From Ciceribacter sichuanensis (lineage in GTDB: Bacteria; Pseudomonadota; Alphaproteobacteria; Rhizobiales; Rhizobiaceae), in the NCBI RefSeq assembly GCF_024055605.1, contig NZ_JAMXLX010000005.1, positions 248,001-312,000 on the forward strand: a stretch of 64,000 bases of DNA, given 5' to 3'. How positions within the stretch are numbered: the stretch's first letter is position 1; every line of letters starts with the position of its first letter. Below the pieces are notes generated by a model. The model saw only the letters and a program-made list of their open reading frames with translations, did no database searches and was not told the origin of the DNA. Shown piece after piece: positions 43,636 through 51,137 of the stretch. A program made the position numbers and the translations under genes.

Positions 43636-45177
43636 TTACTTTATGACTGGCGGCTGGCTGAGGTCCATGGATGGCGTGCCGGTTGCCGGCGCCTGTCCGG
43701 GCAGGCCGCCATCGGAGCCGAGCGGCGGCAGACCGAAGCCGCCGGGCGCGCCGTTTCCGCCGTCGGTGCCAAGCGGCGGCAGAGACATGCCGCCGCCGGC
43801 ACCGAAGCCCGGGACCTCGATCTTGACGTTGTTCAGATCCACCTGCGGTCCCTTGTCGAGCCACATGGTGACCGATTCCGGCCAGAAGATGAGGATGGCG
43901 ACCAGCAGGAGCTGCATACCGACCCAGGGCAGGGCACCCATGTAGATGTCCGAGGTCTTCACGTCCCGTGAGGCTATACTTCGCAGGTAGAAGAGGGCGA
44001 AGCCGAATGGCGGGTGCATGAAGCTGGTCTGCATGTTGACGCAGAGCAGGACGCCGAACCAGATCAGGTCGATGCCGAGCGCCGAGGCGACCGGCGCCAG
44101 CATCGGCACGACGATGAAGGCGATTTCGAAGAAGTCCAGGAAGAACGCCAGAATGAAGATGAAGATGTTGACGAAGATCAGGAAGCCGACCGGGCCGCCG
44201 GGAATACCGGAAAGCATATGCTCGATCCAAAGCGAGCCGTCCATGCCCTGGAAGACCAGACTGAAGCACGTGGAGCCGATCAGGATCATCACCACCATGG
44301 AGGTGATGCCCATGGTGGAGCGCATGGCCTCCTGAATGAGGGGCCATGTCAGGCGGCGGTGCAGGGCGGCAAGCGCCATCGCGCCGACGACACCGAGCGC
44401 GCCGGCTTCCGTCGGAGTGGCGAGGCCCATGAAGATCGTGCCGAGCACGAGGAAGATGAGCACGATGGACGGCAGCATGCCGGCCAGCACTTTGCCGACC
44501 AACGCCCAGTTCAGCTCGCCGCGAACCTCTTTGGGAAGCGGAGGCATGGACTTCGGATTGAGGATCGACAGCACCAGAATGTAGAGCGTGAAGATCGTGA
44601 CCTGCAGGATGGAGGGGCCGATGGCGCCGAGATACATGTCGCCAACGGATCTGCCCAGCTGGTCTGCGAGCACGACGAGAACCAGCGATGGCGGGATGAC
44701 CTGTGTGATCGTACCCGAGGCGGCAATGACGCCCGTCGCCAGCCGCGGGTTGTAGCCGTAGCGCAGCATGATCGGCAGAGAAATGACGCCCATGGTGATG
44801 ACGGAGGCCGCAACCGTACCCGTGATCGCGCCAAGAACCGCGCCCACCAGAATGACGGCGTAGGCCAGACCGCCAGGAATGGCGCCGAACAGCTTGCCGG
44901 TTCCCTCCAACAGGTCTTCCGCGAGGCCGCAGCGCTCGAGAATGGCTCCCATGAAGGTGAAGAAGGGAATGGCCAGCAGCAGGTCGTTGGAGATGATGCC
45001 GAAGAAGCGTAACGGCAGCGCCTGCAGGAACAGATCGCTGAAATGGCCGGTGAGGATGCCGATCACGCCGAAGAAGAGGCCGACCGCTGCAAGCGAGAAG
45101 GCGACGGGGAAACCGTAGAGCATGAAAATGACCATGCCCAAGAACATTGCCGGCGGAATGATACCGTAATCAAACAA
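43636..45177 (-). CDS. dctM: TRAP transporter large permease with Gly/Pro-rich C-terminal tail
   Basis: Inner-membrane ion-coupled transport subunit of 513 residues, usual members having 425-450. Helices with DctM signatures include LAIPFFTFMGAILERCGLAE, GAITGTVAASVITMGVISLP, ATGVIAASGTITQVIPPSLV and TPTEAGALGVVGAMALAAL. After the last helix (LLLVAILIFWPESV) comes an extra tail of about 70 residues with two copies of LPPLGxDGG in a Gly/Pro-rich context. The start is TTG (MFDYGIIPPAM) with GGGAGAG upstream. It follows dctQ and serves the convergent dctP. Confidence 0.93.
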   Translation of the reverse strand: MFDYGIIPPAMFLGMVIFMLYGFPVAFSLAAVGLFFGVIGILTGHFSDLFLQALPLRFFGIISNDLLLAIPFFTFMGAILERCGLAEDLLEGTGKLFGAIPGGLAYAVILVGAVLGAITGTVAASVITMGVISLPIMLRYGYNPRLATGVIAASGTITQVIPPSLVLVVLADQLGRSVGDMYLGAIGPSILQVTIFTLYILVLSILNPKSMPPLPKEVRGELNWALVGKVLAGMLPSIVLIFLVLGTIFMGLATPTEAGALGVVGAMALAALHRRLTWPLIQEAMRSTMGITSMVVMILIGSTCFSLVFQGMDGSLWIEHMLSGIPGGPVGFLIFVNIFIFILAFFLDFFEIAFIVVPMLAPVASALGIDLIWFGVLLCVNMQTSFMHPPFGFALFYLRSIASRDVKTSDIYMGALPWVGMQLLLVAILIFWPESVTMWLDKGPQVDLNNVKIEVPGFGAGGGMSLPPLGTDGGNGAPGGFGLPPLGSDGGLPGQAPATGTPSMDLSQPPVIK

Positions 45178-45195
45178 GGCTTCTCTCCCAGACCG

Positions 45196-45735
45196 TTACT
45201 GCAGCGGTTTTTCGTATTTGGTGTCGATCTGGATATGGCCGGTAAGGGCCGATATGCGCTTGATCAGTTCGGAGATGCCCTGAAGGGTCAGGAGGCCGAA
45301 GCCCGAGACGATCATGAGCTTTACGGGCCAACGGATGAGGCCGCCCGCATTCGAGGAGATTTCCCCCTCGTGAAAGGACAGTGCGAAGAATGGCCAGCAC
45401 AGCCAAGTCAGGTAGATGCAGGCCGGCAGCAGCAGAAAGGTGAGGCCGAAGATGTCGATCCACAGCTTGCCGCGCTCGGAGGCCGATCCATAGATCAGGT
45501 CGACGCGGACATGCTCGTTGTTGCGCAGGGTATGCGAGGCTCCGAGGATGACCACGAAGGCGAAGAGATACCACTGGATCTCCAGCCAGCCGTTGGAGCT
45601 GTAGTTGATTGCATAGCGGACGATCGCATTGCCGGCGCTGATCAGACAGCACAACAATACGAGATACTCCGCAATTTTCCCGACGAATGCACTGACGGCG
45701 TCGATAGCCCGACTGAACGATAGCAGGATGCTCAT
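45196..45735 (-). CDS. dctQ: TRAP transporter small permease
   Basis: Four-helix inner-membrane subunit of 179 residues. DctQ landmarks are GWLEIQWYLFAFVVILGASH and NNEHVRVDLIYG (HVRVD is the family signature). The start MSILLSFSRAID has GAGGGGGAG upstream; the frame upstream is not DctQ-like. It precedes dctM with an 18-base gap. Together with dctP it forms a complete TRAP importer, probably for an organic or keto acid. Confidence 0.92.
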   Translation of the reverse strand: MSILLSFSRAIDAVSAFVGKIAEYLVLLCCLISAGNAIVRYAINYSSNGWLEIQWYLFAFVVILGASHTLRNNEHVRVDLIYGSASERGKLWIDIFGLTFLLLPACIYLTWLCWPFFALSFHEGEISSNAGGLIRWPVKLMIVSGFGLLTLQGISELIKRISALTGHIQIDTKYEKPLQ

Positions 45736-46161
45736 TGTCTCCCCCTCTTGCAACTCTGTCATTAGATCAAGGCCGGTTTGCGCGCAACCGGTGAACCCCA
45801 ACGTTTTCAGGGCTTTTCGTCTTATGTCTATATCGAAAACGGACAGTGCCGCTGCGGGAACGAGGCCTGTCGGGAGTGTCCCGAAAGATCGCCATTCCAC
45901 GATGACATTTCCTCCCTGATCCGAAGTCGCCCCAAGCCAGTGCAGCCGGTCGGTTTGCGTTGGTCGGATCTTAAGGAATTGTCCGTTGATAAATTGCGAT
46001 TTGTCAATTTATCGGGCAGGTTGTGTCGTGACGAGATTGTCGATTTTGTCGCGTAAGACGACGGCTGTGATCAATAATTGGAATAGGTTGCCTTTTTCAT
46101 ATGTCGGAAAGCGAATTTTAAACCGTCTTGCCTAACGTCGCCCACACCAAGGAGGCCATGG
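45736..46161. other. Intergenic region between divergent dctQ and GGDEF-EAL genes
   Basis: 426 bases with an AT-rich centre. It contains the dyad listed at 45988-46013 and repeated TTGTCG near 46022-46056. Promoters for both genes must lie here; none is assigned with confidence. Confidence 0.4.
45988..46013. promoter_or_regulatory. 9-base inverted repeat in the dctQ/GGDEF-EAL gap
   Basis: GATAAATTG-N8-CAATTTATC is a perfect dyad in AT-rich DNA. It could be a binding site for a regulator of the TRAP genes or of the c-di-GMP gene; no U-run supports a terminator. Confidence 0.4.
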
Positions 46162-48462
46162 ATGAAGGTTCGAAGCAGGAAGGTTGTGCCGACGGACGTT
46201 TATCTGTCCTTCGTCAGCTCGCTTTTCGAAAATCGCAATACGCTGTTTACGGGGATGGTCGTCCATATCCTGACGTTCCTTGCCATCTATTCGAAAAGCG
46301 GCGATGCCTTCTATCTCGCGCTCTGCGCCGGCTTCGTCATCGTCTTCGCCAACCGCATCTACTGGTTTTCGCGTTTCGAGCAGACGGACAAGTTGCAACT
46401 GACGCGGAGCGAAATACGCCTGTGGGAGCGGCGTTATGTGCTGGGGGCCGCTTCGACGGCTGCCATTCTCGGTACCGGCAGCGGCTACGCCATCTTCGTG
46501 CTGCAGGACAGTTTCGCCGAACTGGCAGCTATTGCCGTCACAATGGCCTCGATGGTCTCTGTCGTCGGGCGTAACTACGGTTCCCGCCTCGCCGTCGATC
46601 TTCAGACGCTCGCCTGTTGCCTGCCCATGGTCATCGGCAGTCTTCTCGCCCAGGATTTCTACAAGGCGCTCCTGTCCCTTATGCTCATTCCGTTCGGTCT
46701 GACGACGAGGGCCATGGCCAATGGGGTGCGGGAATTCCTCTACGCGAACGTCATCGCATCGCAGGAAATGGAGAAGATCGCAGGGCGCTTCGACACGGCT
46801 CTTACGAACATGACCCATGGGCTTGTCATGCTCGATCCGCACAATCGCATTGAGGTCATCAACCGCAAAGCCTGCGAACTCCTGCATCTCGGCGATCGCA
46901 AGCGGCTGACGAACTGCGATCTCGACGTGGTGCTGCGCTATGGCGTTCGCCACACCTTTGTCGACGGTTCTATGCCCAGCCTGATCCAGAAACAGCTGGC
47001 CCAGTTGATCGACGGTAGTACCTCCCGCGCGGTGATGCAGTTTTCCGAAGATCTCATCCTCGAGTTCTCGGCAAGCCGGCGTCCCGAGGGGGGCGTGGTG
47101 CTTATTTTCGAGGATGTGACGGCGCGTATCCGGGCCGACCGCAAGATCCTGCACATGGTGCGTTACGATTCGCTGACCGGTCTGCCGCAGCGCGCCTATT
47201 TCTGTGATCTGGTAAAAGACAAGGTCGCGCAGCAGGAGGACTTGGGGCAGGTCGGCTTCATGGTACTCGACGTGGACGAGTTCAAACATGTCAACGACAT
47301 GAAGGGCCATATAACGGGCGACCGTCTGCTGGTCGCCATCGCAAACCGGCTTCTCGAGCTTGCCGCCGGCGAGGCGATCGTCGGGCACTTCGTCGGAGAC
47401 CAGTTCGTGCTGTTCTTTCCCGGCCGCGAGGGGGAGCTTGATCTCGATACGCGGATGCGTTCGATTCATGAGCGCATTGCCGGCAGCTATGAAGTCGAGG
47501 GGCTGCATATCGCGGTAACCTTCTCCGCCGGTTGCGTGATTCTCGACAGTGCCGAATTCCGGATGGAGGAGTGGCAGATCAAGGCGGATCTGGCCCTCTA
47601 CGAGGCCAAATCCCGCAGCAGGGGTCGTCTTGTCTTCTTCGCGGAGGAGATGGATGCCCGCTATGTGGAGCGGCAGAGGTTGAAGACGGACCTGCGCGTG
47701 GCCGTCGATGCCGGCGACATCAGCGTCGCCTATCAGCCGATGTTCAAGCCCGATGGCTCCGCACTGGAATGCTGCGAAGCGCTTGCCCGCTGGACGCATC
47801 CCGAGAAGGGGGCGATCCCCCCGAATGTCTTCATTCAGGTGGCCGAGGAGATGGGCATCGTTTCGGAAATCACCCGTCAGGTGATCATGAAGGCCTGCCG
47901 CGACTGCATGGCATGGCCGGAGCATATTTCCGTCTCCGTCAACCTCTCGATGCAGGACCTTCGCAACGAACTCATCATCGACACCGTGACCTCTGTGCTG
48001 GCCGAAACCGGCCTTGCACCGGGGCGGCTGCATCTTGAAGTCACCGAAAGCAGTCTGATCGAGGAATTGTCGACGGTGCGGCTGATCCTCGAGCAGTTGA
48101 GGGGCTACGGCATCACCATCGCCATCGACGATTTCGGTACGGGCTTCTCCAGCCTCAGCTATCTCGACACGCTGCCGGTCGACGTGGTCAAGATCGATCG
48201 CTCCTTCGTGCGCAACATCTGCGAGGATGTGCGTCGCCTCAACCTTCTGCGCGGCATCGTCACGCTTTCACGAGGTCTCAACCTGCAGATTGTGGTCGAG
48301 GGTGTGGAGACGCGGGAGCAACTGGCGCTGCTCATCAAGTATAATTGCGCCGATCTGATACAGGGCTATGTCTATTCGACGCCCATACCTTCCAGCGAGA
48401 TCGAAGAACTCAGTCGGCTTGCCGAGAGCAAGCAGTTTGAGGCCCGCACCTACGTCGCCTGA
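46162..48462 (+). CDS. Membrane GGDEF-EAL protein, probable c-di-GMP phosphodiesterase
   Basis: Inner-membrane signalling protein of 766 residues. Six hydrophobic helices (about 25-195) are followed by a PAS-like region (about 210-325, FDTALTNMTHGLVMLDPHNR), a GGDEF domain (about 335-490) and an EAL domain (about 505-755). The GGDEF site reads VGDQF (residues 411-415), so cyclase activity is doubtful. The EAL site is intact: EAL (539-541), SVNLS, LEVTES, DDFGTGFSS (from residue 656), VKIDRSF and EGVET. It therefore probably degrades c-di-GMP, with the GGDEF acting as a regulatory GTP-binding module. RBS AAGGAGG. Confidence 0.9.
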   Translation: MKVRSRKVVPTDVYLSFVSSLFENRNTLFTGMVVHILTFLAIYSKSGDAFYLALCAGFVIVFANRIYWFSRFEQTDKLQLTRSEIRLWERRYVLGAASTAAILGTGSGYAIFVLQDSFAELAAIAVTMASMVSVVGRNYGSRLAVDLQTLACCLPMVIGSLLAQDFYKALLSLMLIPFGLTTRAMANGVREFLYANVIASQEMEKIAGRFDTALTNMTHGLVMLDPHNRIEVINRKACELLHLGDRKRLTNCDLDVVLRYGVRHTFVDGSMPSLIQKQLAQLIDGSTSRAVMQFSEDLILEFSASRRPEGGVVLIFEDVTARIRADRKILHMVRYDSLTGLPQRAYFCDLVKDKVAQQEDLGQVGFMVLDVDEFKHVNDMKGHITGDRLLVAIANRLLELAAGEAIVGHFVGDQFVLFFPGREGELDLDTRMRSIHERIAGSYEVEGLHIAVTFSAGCVILDSAEFRMEEWQIKADLALYEAKSRSRGRLVFFAEEMDARYVERQRLKTDLRVAVDAGDISVAYQPMFKPDGSALECCEALARWTHPEKGAIPPNVFIQVAEEMGIVSEITRQVIMKACRDCMAWPEHISVSVNLSMQDLRNELIIDTVTSVLAETGLAPGRLHLEVTESSLIEELSTVRLILEQLRGYGITIAIDDFGTGFSSLSYLDTLPVDVVKIDRSFVRNICEDVRRLNLLRGIVTLSRGLNLQIVVEGVETREQLALLIKYNCADLIQGYVYSTPIPSSEIEELSRLAESKQFEARTYVA

Positions 48463-48561
48463 CCGCTCCAATCTTCGCGCGTTCCAATTTCTGACAGTTC
48501 ATGCCCGCTTGTTGGCTCGTTCGTCGCCGAAGGTCTTCGCGCGAGCATCGGCGTTTACCAA

Positions 48562-48658
48562 TTGTTAACCTTAACAAGGAATTAACGCGGGAACCCACTA
48601 ATCCTAGCAGGTGTCTGAGGGGCATTCCCCGTGATAGCTATGCTTAACAATTCGTTAA
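48562..48658. promoter_or_regulatory. Promoter region of the acyltransferase gene with several dyads
   Basis: TTGTTAA-CC-TTAACAA (48562-48577), GGGG-CATT-CCCC (48619-48630) and TTAAC-N5-GTTAA (48644-48658) lie between the EAL gene and the next gene. The first and third share the GTTAA/TTAAC half-site and may bind one regulator. Confidence 0.45.
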
Positions 48659-48680
48659 TCATCAGCGAGACGGCAAGAGC

Positions 48681-49436
48681 ATGGCGCCTTCGGAAGGGGA
48701 CGGATTCGCCCAGAGATTGATGCGAATACTCGATGACATCGAGTATCGTCGCATCGAGACCGGCGAAGACATGGAAGACATTGAGCGCCTGCGCTACAAG
48801 GCCTACAAGGCAGCCGAAGTGCTGCCGGTCTCGGCCTCCAGCCTCATTGACGAGGCCGACTTCGACGATCATGCTTATGTGTTCGGGGTGTATTATTTCG
48901 AGCAGCTTGTCAGCACCATCCGCCTGCATCATGTGACGCCGGACCATCGCGTCTCGCAATCGGCAGGCGTGTTTCCCGACGCCATGGAAAACTTCCTGAA
49001 CGCCGGTCTTACGCTGATCGATCCGGCGCGGTTTGCTGCCGACCCCGCCGTTGCTGCGGAGCTGCCTGTCATTCCCTATATTACGCTGCGTCCGAGCATC
49101 GTTGCCGCCGCTTACTTCAAGGCCGATCGTGTGCTGCAGCATGTGCGCCCGGCGCATGCGGCCTTCTACAAGCGCGTGTTCTATGCCGATACCGTGGTCG
49201 AGCGCCGCATGGCCGATATCTATGGTTTCGAGCTTACGCTGCTCGCCACCAACACTCACACGACCGGCGACCGGCTCCTGCAACGCTATCCGTTTTTCGA
49301 TTCCGGCGTCCATGAGCGACGGTTGATGTTCGAGCGTGGCGGCGAGCCGGCGCTCGCTCCGCTGACTGTGTTGCCATCGGCCCGGTTGGTTGCGAAGGGC
49401 TTCATCGCCGGTGCGGTCGCCGGGCTGGATTATTGA
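48681..49436 (+). CDS. GNAT-fold N-acyltransferase, FeeM/LuxI-like
   Basis: Cytosolic protein of 251 residues. The N terminus IERLRYKAYKAAEVLPVSAS followed by EADFDDHAYVFGVYYFEQLV and STIRLHHVTPDHRVSQSAGVF resembles autoinducer synthases and the N-acyl amino acid synthase FeeM, which load an acyl chain from acyl-ACP. Further conserved-looking parts are YFKADRVLQHVRPAHAAFYK and ERRMADIYGFELTLLATN. The product, if any, would be an acylated amino acid or signal; no LuxR-type partner is adjacent. Follows the c-di-GMP gene by 218 bases with its own promoter region. Confidence 0.65.
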   Translation: MAPSEGDGFAQRLMRILDDIEYRRIETGEDMEDIERLRYKAYKAAEVLPVSASSLIDEADFDDHAYVFGVYYFEQLVSTIRLHHVTPDHRVSQSAGVFPDAMENFLNAGLTLIDPARFAADPAVAAELPVIPYITLRPSIVAAAYFKADRVLQHVRPAHAAFYKRVFYADTVVERRMADIYGFELTLLATNTHTTGDRLLQRYPFFDSGVHERRLMFERGGEPALAPLTVLPSARLVAKGFIAGAVAGLDY

Positions 49437-49519
49437 CGCGTGCTATCTACCGTTCGTTAGGCCCGGGGGAGGGGCCGGATTGCGCTTGCCTGCGGCATTG
49501 TGTATCTCCTTACGTGGAG

Positions 49520-49566
49520 GCGACGCTTAGGGAGTCTCTGTCAGGCAGATAAGCGTCGCGGGTTTT
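49520..49566 (+). terminator. Long-looped hairpin before the pnt-like genes
   Basis: GCGACGCTTA (49520-49529) pairs perfectly with TAAGCGTCGC (49550-49559) over 20 bases, then GGGTTTT. It may terminate the acyltransferase transcript, or act as a leader element of the next operon. Confidence 0.55.
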
Positions 49567-49606
49567 GAGAGCGCCTGGAAAGCGCTTGCACGAGGGGAGA
49601 TGAAGC

Positions 49607-49831
49607 ATGAGTGAACATCACGCGGGTCCGGTCGAAACGGGAGCGCAGATGAACTACGCCGAGCATGAGAAGACCTATGATCTTTTCATTGCCGGCACGA
49701 AGTACGGAACGGCACTTCTGGTCGCCCTGATGATCGCCATGGCAGCGGGCTTCATTGGTGGCGCCGGCTTCTTCGGTGGCCTCCTTATCTTCATCGTCCT
49801 GAGCGCTGCCGGCATCTTCCTGCTGCGCTGA
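49607..49831 (+). CDS. aa3-type cytochrome c oxidase subunit IV-like small protein
   Basis: One-helix membrane protein of 74 residues of the COX4_pro_2 family, shown by MNYAEHEKTYDLFIAGTKYG followed by the helix ALLVALMIAMAAGFIGGAGF and a second hydrophobic stretch. The family name comes from alphaproteobacterial aa3 oxidases, but I recall such genes also beside proton-translocating transhydrogenase genes. Here no oxidase gene is near; instead two transhydrogenase-like membrane genes follow in the same direction, within 26 bases. RBS GAGGGGAGATG. Confidence 0.85.
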   Translation: MSEHHAGPVETGAQMNYAEHEKTYDLFIAGTKYGTALLVALMIAMAAGFIGGAGFFGGLLIFIVLSAAGIFLLR

Positions 49832-49856
49832 ACATATCCCGGTACCGAGCGCCTCG

Positions 49857-50171
49857 ATGCTTTCAGAAGCTTCCGATCCGTTTCTCTTTCGGCTGGCGGT
49901 GTTCGCACTGGCCGTCGTTGCCGGTCTCGCGCTCGGGGCTGGGACAAAGCGCGACTTTCGCAACACGCTCGTTCTGGCTGCGGGACTTCTCGCGGCGGCG
50001 TTGGCGGCGGCCTCCGTCTATGCCACGGGCAGACTGCCGAGTGGCATGGGCCGTACGATTGCCTTTATAGCTCTTGCTCTTTCATCGGCCGGGCTTGTGT
50101 CCGGCCTTATTCTTGCCTGGCGCACCGGCCCGGGATTTTCAGCTGAAGACAAGGGTGGGCGCAATGGGTAG
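49857..50171 (+). CDS. Small membrane protein resembling transhydrogenase PntAB (domain II of alpha)
   Basis: Protein of 104 residues with three to four hydrophobic helices. FLFRLAVFALAVVAGLALG aligns well by eye with the first helix of the E. coli PntA membrane domain (VFALACVVGYYVV), and FIALALSSAGLVSGLILAWR with its last (FIAVLIASINIFGGF). This suggests a divergent PntAB. Its end overlaps the next gene by eight bases. No gene for the NAD-binding PntAA is present, so classical transhydrogenation is not possible from these genes alone. No convincing ribosome-binding site is seen, suggesting coupling. Confidence 0.55.
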   Translation: MLSEASDPFLFRLAVFALAVVAGLALGAGTKRDFRNTLVLAAGLLAAALAAASVYATGRLPSGMGRTIAFIALALSSAGLVSGLILAWRTGPGFSAEDKGGRNG

Positions 50172-50985
50172 TGGCCTGGCCGCGGTGGCGGAGCTTGCGG
50201 CGATTGCGTTCCTCATTTTTTCCATCGGCCGTGCCAACAGGTCGCATGCGCCGGGTAAGGCCGATTTCTGGCTCGTCGGCTTTGCGCTGACACTTTGCAT
50301 CATGATTGGTCTTATGGCGGCGGAGCCGACGTTCGGCGGATGGCTGATCGGGTTTCTTGCTCTTGCCGTGGGCGGTAGCCTCGGTGGTTGGCTTGCGCTG
50401 GCAACGCCTTCGAAGAAAATAGCGCAATTGCTTGCCGGCCTGCTGGCCCTGCATGGATTGGTTGCCGTTCTGCTGTCGTTTTCCGTGGTGAATACCGGGC
50501 CGCTGTTCTGGGGCGACCGTATGATCGCAACCGAGTTCGAGCGCTCGCTAGGGACTGCTGTCGCAACCCTTTTTGGTGCTGCCGCATTTGGCGGAGGCAT
50601 GTCGCTGGTGTTTCGTCGGCTGAGGTTCGGCCTGTCGAGGCGGCTTCATTCGCTTGAGCCGTTCCGGCTGGTTTTGGTCGGTCTGGCCGCGATTGCGCTC
50701 GTGTTGTTTGCAGTCTGGCTGGTGCCCGGCTTCTTCCTGCTGACGGCCATGCTTTCAACCGCAACGGGGATTGTCGTGGTGCTTTCCGCCGACGACCGCA
50801 AGCTGCCTCTTGCGGCTGTCGTGCTCACAGCCTTTGGTGGGCTCGCGACGGCGGCCATAGGCTTTGCCTTTGCCAGCATTGCGCTGATTGTTGCGGGTGG
50901 CTTGGCCGGGGCGATCATGATCGCCCGTTACCGGACGATGTGCCGCGAACACTCGCTTGGCCCCTTCTGCCTTATCGTCGAATAG
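50164..50985 (+). CDS. Membrane protein resembling the PntB channel domain without the NADP domain
   Basis: Protein of 273 residues, almost all membrane helices. It aligns by eye with the E. coli PntB membrane domain: AAIAFLIFSIGRANRS with AAILFIFSLAGLSKH; LALHGLVAVLLSF with ILHSFVGLAAVLVGF, so His97 matches the channel His91; LPLAAVVLTAFGGLATAAIGF with [21 protein letters not shown], but with Thr at the functional Asn222 position; and LIVAGGLAGAI with LIVTGALVGSS. It ends where the NADP-binding domain III should begin (normal PntB is about 460 residues). Start at ATG 50164 overlaps the previous gene. Function unknown; a proton channel or membrane subunit is inferred. Confidence 0.55.
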   Translation: MGSGLAAVAELAAIAFLIFSIGRANRSHAPGKADFWLVGFALTLCIMIGLMAAEPTFGGWLIGFLALAVGGSLGGWLALATPSKKIAQLLAGLLALHGLVAVLLSFSVVNTGPLFWGDRMIATEFERSLGTAVATLFGAAAFGGGMSLVFRRLRFGLSRRLHSLEPFRLVLVGLAAIALVLFAVWLVPGFFLLTAMLSTATGIVVVLSADDRKLPLAAVVLTAFGGLATAAIGFAFASIALIVAGGLAGAIMIARYRTMCREHSLGPFCLIVE

Positions 50986-51047
50986 GACGCGGGATAGCAT
51001 TCCCTCCGATGAGCGCAGGCCGCGATAAGGCCCGTACACGAATACGA

Positions 51048-51090
51048 AAAAAGCGCTGCGGTCGGGTTCCGCAACGCTTGTTTTTGTTTG
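51048..51090. terminator. Bidirectional terminator between pnt-like and TPR genes
   Basis: AAGCGCTGCGG (51052-51062) pairs with CCGCAACGCTT (51070-51080), one mismatch, flanked by A-run on the left and GTTTTTG on the right, so it serves both convergent units. Confidence 0.8.
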
Positions 51091-51137
51091 TCATTTTCTA
51101 AACGGTCGAAGCCAGTTTCTTGATCTGTCGGGGGAGA

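Noticed and set aside
46132..48033. Open frame of 633 codons antisense to the GGDEF-EAL gene, and a similar one of 632 codons antisense to soxA (55536-57434)
   Set aside because: Low-complexity His/Arg/Gly-rich translations without family motifs; they are shadows of GC-rich codon-position bias in the real genes on the other strand.
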